A DNA stretch of 64,000 nt from Phoenix dactylifera. Its lineage: Eukaryota; Streptophyta; Magnoliopsida; Arecales; Arecaceae. Positions within the stretch are counted from its first letter, which is position 1; each line of letters starts with the position of its first letter. Positions 1-9,419 of the stretch are shown piece after piece. The notes beneath the pieces are model-generated. The model was not told where the DNA came from and did not search any database. It was given only the letters and a program-made list of their open reading frames with translations. Where the stretch lies: assembly GCF_009389715.1 (NCBI RefSeq), contig NC_052392.1:36071360-36135359 (forward strand), in the 5' to 3' direction. The position numbers and the translations under genes were made by a program.

Positions 1-1577
1 ATCCTTCATCTCAATACCTTGGTGGAGCGCGACCTGAAGATTCTTATTGGATTGGAGGAACCAAACTCGCAAAGGTAATTATCCGACTAGTTCTATCACC
101 ATCTTTTGCCCAGCCCACGTTTCTTCGTCCATCTATCATTATCTCCACCCATCATCATTACCATCGTTGCCATCTATCACATACTTGAAACCCGAGTTTA
201 TTGGCAGTATTTTTTTATTGTTTTGTTGTAGTCATTTTCAGTTTGCTGCACTAGTTATATTTGATTGATTAGGCTTCATTAATAAGATATCTATCATATT
301 TTGTTTTGCGTTCACATACCTCCAAGATGATCTTTTGGGATGATGAGTATTTACTGAAGTGTCTACTGAGTCTAATCAATCGCACCATAATTGATTATTA
401 TGAAATCAATCTACACATGTAGTAATCGATTATAGGTTACACCACAATCACTTGATTTTAAACACACAAAACCATAATTATTTTTAAAAATCGGTGCTAC
501 ACTGGTTGTTGGGCTTAAATTTGAGCTCAAATATTTATCTTATAATGTGTGCCTCAAAGGTGATAGTGATTCCACATGCAAACCTTGATTTGTCTCTGTT
601 TCTAGATATTCTTAAAGTCTATTTGAATCTTGGAGGGTTATTCCCTAGTTGGATTAAGGAAAAACAATTTGATATGTCAATTTGTCTTCTAGGGTTTCAT
701 GGCAGAACCCTTACTTTACAGTTCACATTTGATTACCTTGACCAAGATGTTAGCACCCATTCACCCAAGGCTACCATCAAACTGAGAGTCAAATGTCCAA
801 AACCGATCCAATTATTAAATCGTATTTTGATCAATAAAAAAGTCAATACTCAACACATACAGATGGGATGAAAGTTGCAGGTTCGAGGTCAGAGTTGCAC
901 TTATTGGAACTCTCTTGACAATGCCCAAAACTTGTGAGTTTGCAATTAGAGTCATATGTCCCTTTTCTGGGATGAAAGTTGCAAGTTCAAGGTCAAAGTT
1001 GCACTGATTAGAACTCTCTTGACAATGCCCAAAACTTGTGAGTATGCTATTGGAGTTGCATATCCCTTTCTTGAAGGGTAACCACATCAAATCAGCAATT
1101 TAAGAAGACACAACCTGACTCCAATAATACGTTCCCAAAATTCTAGCTTAGGTATGCATTACAAAAATGATCATATCAGTGATGTCAACCATCCAATAAT
1201 ACAAAACAATGCCTACTATTATGTGTAAGCTCGATGCAAGTAATTGTCATGTCCAAACAGGTTGCATAGGATGTGGAAGTAGATGATCTGCCCTTTGTCT
1301 TTTTCCCTTTTTATCTTTATTTAGTTATATCCTGAGTCCTGACAATAATTGTGGGGCAATACAAGGCATGGGGGTGACTGTCTCGAGATTAAAGTGGCTG
1401 GCAGGCAGATCATGCATTTCTGCACAGATTTCTAAGCAACCTGTCTACATATAATAATTACTCATTCCATGTGTCAAGATAATTCAAAACAGATTAACAA
1501 ATAAAAGAAAGGGCAAAATATTCATATAAGAGATCTATTATAGCAAAAAATGAAGTTGATAGCCGCAGGACACTTAC
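1..1577. other. left-edge intron or intergenic DNA
   Basis: No further exon of the neighbouring leucine-rich-repeat gene was found here by reading the minus strand, so this is most likely a long intron of that gene. It holds a 104-bp tandem duplication (865-1072), AT-rich sequence and scattered short open frames that match no family I know. Confidence 0.4.
865..1072. repeat. two-copy 104-bp tandem duplication
   Basis: Copy 1 (865-968) and copy 2 (969-1072) both begin GGGATGAAAGTTGCA and share the run CTCTCTTGACAATGCCCAAA. They differ by scattered substitutions, so the duplication is not recent. No coding content is evident. Confidence 0.8.
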
Positions 1578-2991
1578 CAGACAAGTGCTCAAGACCATGA
1601 TCTGAAATATGGTCACAGTAATTAAATGTCAAGTCTTGTACATTGGAGCAATCTTTGAGAAGGACCAGCCCAGAATCCGTTACATCAGAATAAGAAATAT
1701 CAAGGGAAAGCAAGGATTGCCCTTGGGAAGAAATTATGCCCATCCAATTGTCCTTCACTCCTGGGTACTCTCCCAAATGGATATCCTGGTTTCAGGTAAG
1801 AATTTAAGGGGGGGATATATAGGAACATGTCCCACATTGATCATACCATAGGTGCACAGAATTTGAGAGTTCACATTCACAGCTAAACATACAAAGAAAA
1901 GGCTCCTTGAAGTAACTATTGTAAGCAATTGTAGCCAACTAATTGGTACTAAATGCTATCAAAAAGCAATGCATAAGAACTGTGTAAATTTTCATTTACC
2001 CAAAACTAGTCCAGACTGCGACGCAAACTTCATAGTAAGCAGCAAGCACACCAGTGACAGCTTCTCGCAGATGTATTTTATGATGAACATGTCTTTAAAG
2101 CAGAAGATGCCTTGTTTAAAGTGATAAAAATAAATTATAAGGAGTGAATTAATTCCAGCTATTCGTAGATGCTACTTGTATAATATCAAACACCATAAAT
2201 TTGCACAATATAATTCCAGCATATATGTCAAGGCTTCTCAACTCCAGATTTTGTACTCTACAAGTTATATTCAACAGAAATAATGACAAAGAAGCCTTTC
2301 ACCATCAGAATGGATTTGGATACAGATTAGAAACTTACGTTAATAATCTGGATTAAAAAAACAGTTCCCTAAAGATTAAGCTCCATCTAGTTGTTACCAC
2401 AATGTAACTACTATTATCAGATCACGTACGGTCATTACCATATTATTGCATATAATAGCTATATATGAATGGAATCCCTGAAAAGTTTTGGTATCAAAGG
2501 TCATCACCTGTCAGACTGAACAATTTTGTAATGATAAACAACTGCAGGAGAATGTTACCTGAAGAGCACAATCCTGAAAGGCTTTCAGAGACACATCAGT
2601 AAGGCAGCGAGATTCCACCAATTCATCGAATATCTGCTGGCTTATATCTCTGGGTAGCATGGCAAAGCTGCTATACTTGTTGATATCCTGCCATCACCCA
2701 AGAAATGAAAGAAAATAATAAGTTTTCAATGGGAGCATATTTTTAAAAGGCAAAACCAAATTGAAAAGCCATTTATGAAAACACAAAAGCAAATACCTCA
2801 CGAATTTTTGCAACGCAAAGTTCCATAAGGGAGGGACACTTCCCCTGCCCTCTCCGAGCAACATCCACAACACAGCGAGGCAGCGAGAACAACAACCATT
2901 TTGAACTGCCACTTTTAGAGTACCGTCCAGAGGTTGTCCGTGTATCACTTTCGTCAACCAGGTCCCTTTTCCTTGAACAAGCTCCCCCCAT
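1578..2991 (-). CDS. F-box/leucine-rich-repeat protein, 5' part (3' exons lie beyond the window)
   Basis: Three coding exons are seen on the minus strand: 2991-2797, 2687-2559 and 1785-1578. All have GT..AG borders and the phases agree (65 codons, 43 codons, then 69 codons plus one base). The protein starts MGGACSRKRD. Residues 74-88 read like an F-box-type helix (AMLPRDISQQIFDEL). From about residue 109 onward come RNI-type leucine-rich repeats, such as SLLSLDISYSDVTDSGL and NVQDLTFNYCDHISDHGL. This resembles the plant F-box/LRR-repeat protein 14-like family, whose members are thought to act as substrate receptors of SCF ubiquitin ligases; that role is inferred from family. The start codon follows a plausible untranslated-exon acceptor at about 3000. 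The last exon ends after the first base of a glycine codon, so more repeats must follow to the left of base 1. Confidence 0.85.
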
Positions 2992-3821
2992 GGAGGATAA
3001 CTATCTCGAGAGCACTTCAGTTCACAGTACCTTATATGCCCTCCAGCTTAACAATGATACCATCCTCCAATTCCAACATCCACAGAAACCTAAAAGACCC
3101 TTGGATTGTTCCAAACAAAAATCTAAGTCAGAACAAGCTATATGTCCCTATTAAATAGATCAGAATTAATTAATGGATTCTTTATACAACTAAGATCGCC
3201 AACCTATGAGATGATCTCAGTAAAATAAGGCAAGAAATTGATTACCAAAGAATCCGTTTTTACAAGAAAAACGATCACAGAAGTAGATCCTCTCGACCAA
3301 CTAAAAGTGACTTTTCGTCTGATTTCTAGCAACCGCTTACTATATGATTTCTTTTAAAAAAACAAGATAACCAAAACTGTGATTAGGCTTTTTGGTGATT
3401 TCATCAGTAAAATAAGGCAAGAATTTACTAAAAAAAAAGAATCATAGCATCCATCGAAAACCAACATTTACTAGATAAACAACCAAAAAAGTATTTTTTA
3501 CGACAAATCAAAAGCAACTTCCATGTTTAATCGCCTTCAGATCAGCATCCACCGAAAATCGTACAAAAAGAAAGAAAGAAAAATCCAAACCCAAAGATCA
3601 AACACCTAAAAGACATCCATCAAAAGTTTCATTCAGTTGCCTCTTCCAACATCATCTCCGAAACCGCAATCTCCGGTTCGATAACTCAACAAAAGCCATC
3701 AAAAACAGCAAAAAAACAAAAAAAGAAAAAGTCCGACGCATTTAGAGTTCCAATTTACAAAATACTACGTCAAATCACGCGGAAATCCCACCGATCGGAC
3801 GATCGGAACCCAAATTCTTAC

Positions 3822-3950
3822 CTAAAAGGAGAAAAAGAAGAAGAAAAAGCCGCCCAACAATTAGGGTTTAGGGTGGGGAGGGAGAGAGAGAGAGAGTGGA
3901 GAAGGGAGCGGACAGAGAAGGGGGCAGGTGCGAGACTGAAGCGGCACGGA
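3822..3950 (-). other. probable untranslated first exon and promoter-proximal region of the F-box/LRR gene
   Basis: Read on the minus strand, a good donor (TTTTAG then GTAAGAA) lies at 3822/3821. Upstream of it is a purine/pyrimidine-rich leader containing AACCCTAA and a CT run (the GA run at about 3881-3896 on the plus strand). This is typical of a plant 5' UTR, and a roughly 820-bp UTR intron would join it to the coding exon near base 3000. The upstream end of the exon is a guess. Confidence 0.5.
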
Positions 3951-4399
3951 AGAGATTGAGAAGGGGGGAGATAGGTGGAGCGAGGCGGGGAGCTGATGAC
4001 CTCCGAAGCTACCGATCTCCGCCACGTGTCAACTTGGAGGCGCGGAGCACCGCGCTTCGGAGGCGGGAGATAAGAAGGAGGCCAGTCCCCCTCCGCTGTT
4101 CCTCCCAAACATCGCACAGTCATTATACCTTGCATGGCCGTTTTCCATTGGAGAAACAACTGGGTCCCATCGTTCTGCCATCGTCAGTTCCCCCTAAGTC
4201 CCAGTTGGCCCCACTGCCTGCGCCTATTTGAATAAGACACGTCATTCACGGACGGTGTGCTTTGTACAGTAGAAAACAGCTGTGGCCGAACTGAGTGGCG
4301 GAGACGAGGCGCGCGGTGGGTCCGGTTTGTGCGTCCCTTTTTCTGATATAGGGCGGAAGGTATTTCTCTTGGACGCTTGCTCACGCTAGGCCCTTTTAT

Positions 4400-5752
4400 G
4401 TCCCCCGGAAAAGAATTGGGTCCGGAAATAAAAAATAAAAAATAGTAACATATTTGGAATTATATCTATTTTTATTTTCCTTGTACAAAGTTATATCTAT
4501 TTTTATTTGATTGAATCTTTTTGAGTAATAAATTTATTTTTGAAAAAAAATTTAACGATATTTTTTGTCCATGAAAAGATCCGTGAACCCCACTCAACTT
4601 GCGTGTTTTTAAGTACCTTTTCCATCATTTAATCCTATCCACTTTCTTCTAGTTCCAGTGCTCCCGTGGAACTTTGGTTAACAAGTTCCACTAATACGAC
4701 AAAGGAAGGGATACTCTGTGGAAATCGAGATAAGTCGTGTCGGAGTAGGTTTAGAAAGCGATGAGAGAGGGATAGTTTATCTGACACTATGGTGATGACT
4801 CACTTGACGTATTCTCATGAAAATTGGTAAATTTCAAGAGACTGGATTCTAAAAATCCCAATGTTGTACCTGATCGCATGGAGACAGATTAAATCGGCCA
4901 CGGTGCGCGTGGCGCGATTAGAACTCGCTTGGTTAAAAAAAAAAATCACACTTAAATTTTTTTTAAAAATAATTTTTAAAAATATAATATCTATAAAATA
5001 TTTTTTAATATTTAAAAAAATAATATATTCTATGTTTGGTTGAGCATCTACTTTTTTTAATATTATCTTAATTCTTAAATACCTATTATATTTTTAATAA
5101 AAAAATATTTCTAAATTTTGATAACTTAAAAGATAATTTTGAAAAAAAATTAATTTTCAACTAGCGGTAAATTAGCTTTTTGATGTTCTCTGTAATAATA
5201 CTATTCTTTTATTTTTTTTGAAAATTTTAATTAAATAAAAATATTTTTTTAATTTTTTTTATTGACCATAATTTTTTTTTTTAAGGAACCAAACGCGTCT
5301 GAATGTTATTCAGTTGGGAAAGTTGGGAAATGTTTGCTTTCTGTGCTTCGTATTTTTTTGTTGGAAGAACGTCACAGCAAGCGCCATTATTTGTAGCGGT
5401 ATTATCAAGGGGCGAAGGACCCGGGCAGCTCAAGCCCAATATTCTTTTTTTATGGAGCAAAACCAAATCGTCACCAAAAAAACTGTGGATTATGGCATTA
5501 AATAAGGATATGCTTATGGCACGTGCCGGATGCACGTGTTATTACGGGGTAGGTAGAATGTTGCGTGATTCGTAACATAAGAAAAATATCTAGATTATCT
5601 TTACAAAGTCTATTATGTTCTAGCCAACTTCATAAGCTTCTGGATAATTTCGTAAGTCTCTAGACATTTAGCTTTTATGGTCCGTTTTAACATATGGGAT
5701 AAGTGAGGAAAATATGTGCCAAGTGTTTGATGAAATGCACCGTCATCACATT
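4400..5752. other. AT-rich intergenic DNA, no gene seen
   Basis: The segment 4430-5290 is made mainly of A and T runs and looks non-coding. The segment 5290-5580 has overlapping open frames on both strands without any family resemblance, and I treat them as chance. Confidence 0.5.
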
Positions 5753-5924
5753 CACTATGCAAAAATGTTAAATTCCCAACTTTTGTTTGTCGACGCTAGC
5801 AAAAAGCGTCGGCAAAAAATGCTAGATCACAAAAAACTTTCGACGGTTGCTTGTAGCGTCTGAAGTGTCGTCGGAACCGTTTCCGACACTGGGCCTTCTT
5901 TGCCACCGCCGGACGTGGGGCAAC

Positions 5925-6183
5925 TTAGACGTCGGACATGAAGCAGGAAGCGAGGTTCTCGAGGACGATGTCGTTGGAGGCGGCGAAGAAGGCGAGGACG
6001 GGAGAGGTGAAGTGGCGCTCGTCGGGGGTAAGGGTGTGGAGCCAATGAGGGAGGTCGGCGGAGAGGTCGACCTCCTCGGTGGTCCAGAAGGAGGCGAATT
6101 GGGAACATCAAGAGACGGTCAGGGGTCAGGGTGAGGAGCGGCTCCTCCAGCTCCTCAATGGCGCAGACAGGCATCGACGACAT
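5925..6183 (-). pseudogene. captured fragment of ribonucleoside-diphosphate reductase small subunit (RNR2)
   Basis: Read on the minus strand from ATG 6183, the frame encodes an acidic N-terminus with [20 protein letters not shown], the known start of plant RNR small subunits. The next match, [17 protein letters not shown] followed by LTPDERHF and [16 protein letters not shown], is in another frame. About 13 codons of the normal protein (the stretch after MFPIR) are missing between the two. The match ends FMSDV followed by TAA, where the family usually has glutamine, so a CAA-to-TAA change is likely. Only the first 80-odd residues of the roughly 340-residue family are represented, and the iron-site helices downstream are mostly absent. 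It cannot make an active subunit. Confidence 0.8.
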
Positions 6184-6245
6184 AGACGGAGATGAGATGA
6201 GACGGCATAGACGGAGATGAAGAAGAAAACCCAGAGATGGGGGTG

Positions 6246-6253
6246 TTTTTATA
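6246..6253 (-). promoter_or_regulatory. TATA box captured with the RNR2 fragment
   Basis: TATAAAAA on the minus strand lies about 65 bases upstream of the captured RNR2 start codon. A pyrimidine-rich leader lies between them. It looks like the original core promoter and 5' UTR, captured together with the coding fragment inside the CACTA element. Confidence 0.45.
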
Positions 6254-6332
6254 ATTCGAGAAAGGGTATGTGGAGGGGACGTTTGGGCGTCGTCGGAAGC
6301 CAAATTCCCTCCTACCACTTTTCTGGCCCGTT

Positions 6333-6470
6333 GGATTCCGGCGAGGGAAGGAGAGAGATGTCAAGAAGGAGGCCCGTCGGATTCCAGCGAGGGAAGGAGA
6401 GAGATGTCAAGAAGGAGGCCCGTCGGATTCCGGCGAGGAAAGGAGAGAGATGTCAAAAAGGAGGCCACGG
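6333..6470. repeat. 46-bp tandem repeat, three copies
   Basis: Units start at 6333, 6379 and 6425, each opening with GGATTCC(G/A)GCGAGG and containing GAGAGATGTCAA. The first two copies are nearly identical and the third has diverged. The array lies inside the CACTA element, to the right of the captured RNR2 fragment. Confidence 0.85.
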
Positions 6471-7080
6471 ATAGACGGCCGTCGAGTTAGTCCCACATCG
6501 GCGGTCGATCGAAATAAAAGGAGAAAGAAAGGAAGCGACTCAGGAGCGAAAGATATGAGATAGCTCCTCTGTTGCCGACTCCGGCGTCTGCTCCGCGCTC
6601 TTCAAGGACGAGGACCCATGCATGCCCAAACTGCCGCCGCGTAGCTCGTCGCCAAGCTTGCCGCCAGCTATCCTGCCTGCCTCAACAGAAGATGGCCTAC
6701 TACCCTTCGTAGACCGCGATATCGCTATATTCGGGCAGCTCCCCCACCGCCCAGGCCGCCGTCCCATAGCCGACGAGGTTGCCACGCTTGAGGGTGCGTC
6801 GGGAAGAATTTTAGAGATGCGTTTTAGCATCGGTAAAAGCCGAAAAAAGCATCGTTAAAATCATTAAAGCGTCGCTAAATTACCGACGCTAAAAAATGTC
6901 GGTAAAGTGTCGCTAGTTCTCGATGCTTTTGGAGGCGTCGGGAAAGATTTTTTTCCACTGTAGCATAGGCGGTGCTTTACCAACGCTTTGGGTAGCGTCG
7001 GGAACTTTTTTACCGACGCGTAAAAGTGTCGCTAATGGCCAAAAAAAATGTTGCTAATGCCCAATTTTCTTGTAGTGATT

Positions 7081-8837
7081 CTTCCTTGCCCAAGGCAATA
7101 ACAGCCTTGTTGCATCTTCATGAAATGCTTAGATTATTAGCTCACAAAATTACCACAAGTCTTTAGCAGGCTCCCAACTTATTTCACTATTTGGTAGCCC
7201 CTTCCATTTCACTATATATTCATGACTTAGCGGTACACTAGCTTATGGAACCATATGGTCCGCCAGCCTGCACTTCGTCTCCATGACACAGTCAAGATTT
7301 CAAAAGGTGCTCTCCTTAACTCTATTTTGTAAATTAGAAATTAGAATGAAATGTTTTTGTAAAAATAACTAGATTTTCAATCCTCTCTTTGGACTCTCAG
7401 TCTGGTTACATTGTGGACTCATCAATGGAAATTATGCATTGGTATTTCGATTGTTCCCATACTTGATTATAGTGGACCTACTCTGCAGGATTTAAAGACC
7501 TAATCTATGGGGGTTAACTGCAAAGTAGTGGACCTACTTCGTAGGGATTAAATGCCTAGGCCCTGCCATAGGGATAACATGATTGTAGTCTCATAGATTT
7601 ATGAGATGTTAAATATTGGCTTTAGAAAATAATTTATATATTGCTTAATAGAATTACATGTGAAATATTGATTTAGAAAATGATTTATTGTTTGTTAGAA
7701 ATATTTGTGTAAGTGATAGATTGGTTTAGGAATCTGACTTATAATTGTTTTTGGAACTATACATGGAACATTAGTTTTGGAAAATAGATTGTATATTCAT
7801 ATTTGAAAATATTTGCATATGAAATATCAATTATAAAAATCCTAACTTCGCCAATAGTATTATTTTATCTTATTTAATAAATTATTTTGAAAAGTGATTG
7901 TAAGTTGCTTATTGGAAGCCTATGCATAAGAAATTTTGGTTTGGTAATGGCTTATAGATAAAATAATCAAATACAACTCTTTAGAATTAAATGTACAATT
8001 TTGATTATAGGAATTCTACAATTGTTAAAGAAGTTATTTTGTATCATATGTCCATAAATTATTTAAAGTCTATTTTGTTGTACTTGCTTGACCCGTTTTG
8101 GTCATGGTTGTTGGTAGCTTACTAAGTTTTTAAGCTTACCTTTCTTTCTATGCTTTAGAGCCCGAAGTTCGGAGATGATGTGTTGTGAATGGGATGATTC
8201 TAAATCTAGATGGAATGACCTTGCCACCATAGCTTTGTCTGAAACCTCTTAATATTGTGGTTTTGTAAAATTTATTGAAACTTAAAAGATTTGAATTGTT
8301 CTACATATTCATGTGTAAATTTTCTTAATGTGTTTTAGATTTATTTACGTTTTGTGTTTGTCATCTTGCATGCTCCTAGGACTCAGCTCTTCGACATGCA
8401 ACGGATTGCTTTTAGGTCGGGGTTGGACGTGCTCCTTGGATGACCTACGTGTGTGTAGCAGGTTGCCACGTCGGTGCATGCTTTTGGATTGGAGGTGCGA
8501 CGTTCGTAATATGCAAAAGCTTATAAGAATGATTCTAAATACTTGGTATCATATTTGGCATATTATAATGCAGTTATTATGCCCTAATCTTAAATGACAA
8601 CATCAACTTCATACCATGGAAATTCTATTGGCTAACATAGAGAGATCCAAAATTAACCCATCAGCACTTGCAATAATCAGGACTGATCACCAATACTGTC
8701 TTCAAAGGCCCAACCAGTCCTGCTGCATATCCTCTTAAACTTTCTAATCAAACGCAGCCATGGGATGACTGCCATCAGAGCAGCTCGAGTGGAGGTGCTC
8801 AAGTGGAGGTCCCTTCGTCCATTCACTTCTTGGGCAA
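7081..8837. other. intergenic DNA without a recognisable gene
   Basis: Moderately AT-rich sequence. Short open frames at 8328-8597 and on the minus strand from 8677 match no family and overlap the SINE. Nothing else was recognised. Confidence 0.4.
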
Positions 8838-8850
8838 GCATGGAACCTAC
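8838..8850. repeat. left target-site duplication of SINE (GCATGGAACCTAC)
   Basis: The 13-bp sequence GCATGGAACCTAC is repeated exactly at 9248-9260, just after the A-rich tail of the intervening element. Confidence 0.85.
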
Positions 8851-9247
8851 AACCGCCGAGGTGGTAGCCTGGTGGTACTGGGCGGGGATTCTAACCTCAT
8901 GGTCCCAAGTTCGAGTCGTTACGGCGACGATTAAAATGTAGCTTCGGCCACTGCTTGGACATGAGGTATAGGACTGCTCTTGGACCGCTAGTAGCCGGGA
9001 TGGTACCAGGTATGACGTACTCACACTTGGGACTCGAGCCAGAGCCCAGAGGGGTAGCTGAGCCGGGTCCATGGGTGGGGAAGGCATGAGTAAAATCGGT
9101 CGGGGTGCCCAACACACGGCCATTTCTGTCCGCATCGAACAATCTTCTGGCGGGGCGGGGGCTGCTATGCAGGAATGGGCTTGTCCCTTCTTCCCCCCTA
9201 CCCCTTTTCTTTAGCAAAAAAAAAAAGAAAAAAAAGAAAAAAAAAAG
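8851..9247 (+). mobile_element. tRNA-derived SINE retrotransposon
   Basis: The 5' end carries RNA polymerase III promoter boxes spaced as in a tRNA gene: an A-box-like TGGTAGCCTGGTGG at about 8862-8875 and a B-box-like AGTTCGAGTC at 8909-8918. A unique body of about 280 bp follows, then a tail of A runs broken by G (from about 9216). A perfect 13-bp duplication flanks the element, which shows retrotransposition by LINE machinery. The element encodes no protein. It lies in the promoter region of the CobW-type gene, 173 bp before its start codon, in the same orientation. Confidence 0.85.
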
Positions 9248-9260
9248 GCATGGAACCTAC
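9248..9260. repeat. right target-site duplication of SINE
   Basis: Exact copy of the 13 bp at 8838-8850, directly after the A-rich tail. Confidence 0.85.
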
Positions 9261-9419
9261 TAGAAGAACAAATGAAATTATCTCCCAGCGATGGGGACGA
9301 GACCAGCCTATCCAAACGGACTCGACAAGAGCCAACTCAAACGAGAGTTGGGATAAGGCCTCCGTCTTTCTCTCTCTGTCACTCTCTCACTTCTCTCGAC
9401 CGCAAACTCGCTCTCAGCC

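Larger units (their letters stand above)
5753..7077. mobile_element. non-autonomous CACTA-type DNA transposon carrying a captured gene fragment
   Basis: The element begins CACTATGCAAAAAT and ends, read inward on the other strand, CACTACAAGAAAAT. It is flanked on both sides by the 3-bp direct repeat ATT (5750-5752 and 7078-7080), the target size of the CACTA superfamily. Both subterminal regions (about 5785-5870 and 6840-7030) are packed with direct and inverted CGACGC/GCGTCG motifs, as expected for transposase-binding arrays. No transposase frame is present, so movement would need an autonomous relative. The inside holds a ribonucleotide reductase small-subunit fragment with its promoter (minus strand) and a 46-bp tandem repeat. 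The terminal repeats match imperfectly (10 of the first 14 bases), which suggests some age. Confidence 0.8.

Noticed and set aside
1..74. Plus-strand open stretch reading QYLGGARPEDSYWIGGTKL ending at a GT donor at 75
   Set aside because: It looks exon-like, but there is no family match I can name, only 74 bases are visible, and it lies where an intron of the minus-strand F-box/LRR gene is expected.
494..871. 125-codon plus-strand frame near the left edge
   Set aside because: No recognised domain, AT-rich codons, overlaps the 104-bp duplication, and lies in a probable intron.
6540..6858. Overlapping frames in the right half of the CACTA element, possibly a second captured gene piece
   Set aside because: The frames on both strands are open but neither matches a family I know; GC-rich filler is an equally good explanation.
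8862..8918. Possible tRNA gene from A and B boxes
   Set aside because: No cloverleaf with proper stems could be drawn, and the A-rich tail and target duplication show it is a SINE head.
8677..9217. Two minus-strand frames of 106 and 152 codons
   Set aside because: They run antisense through the SINE and have no domain; the SINE explains the sequence better.
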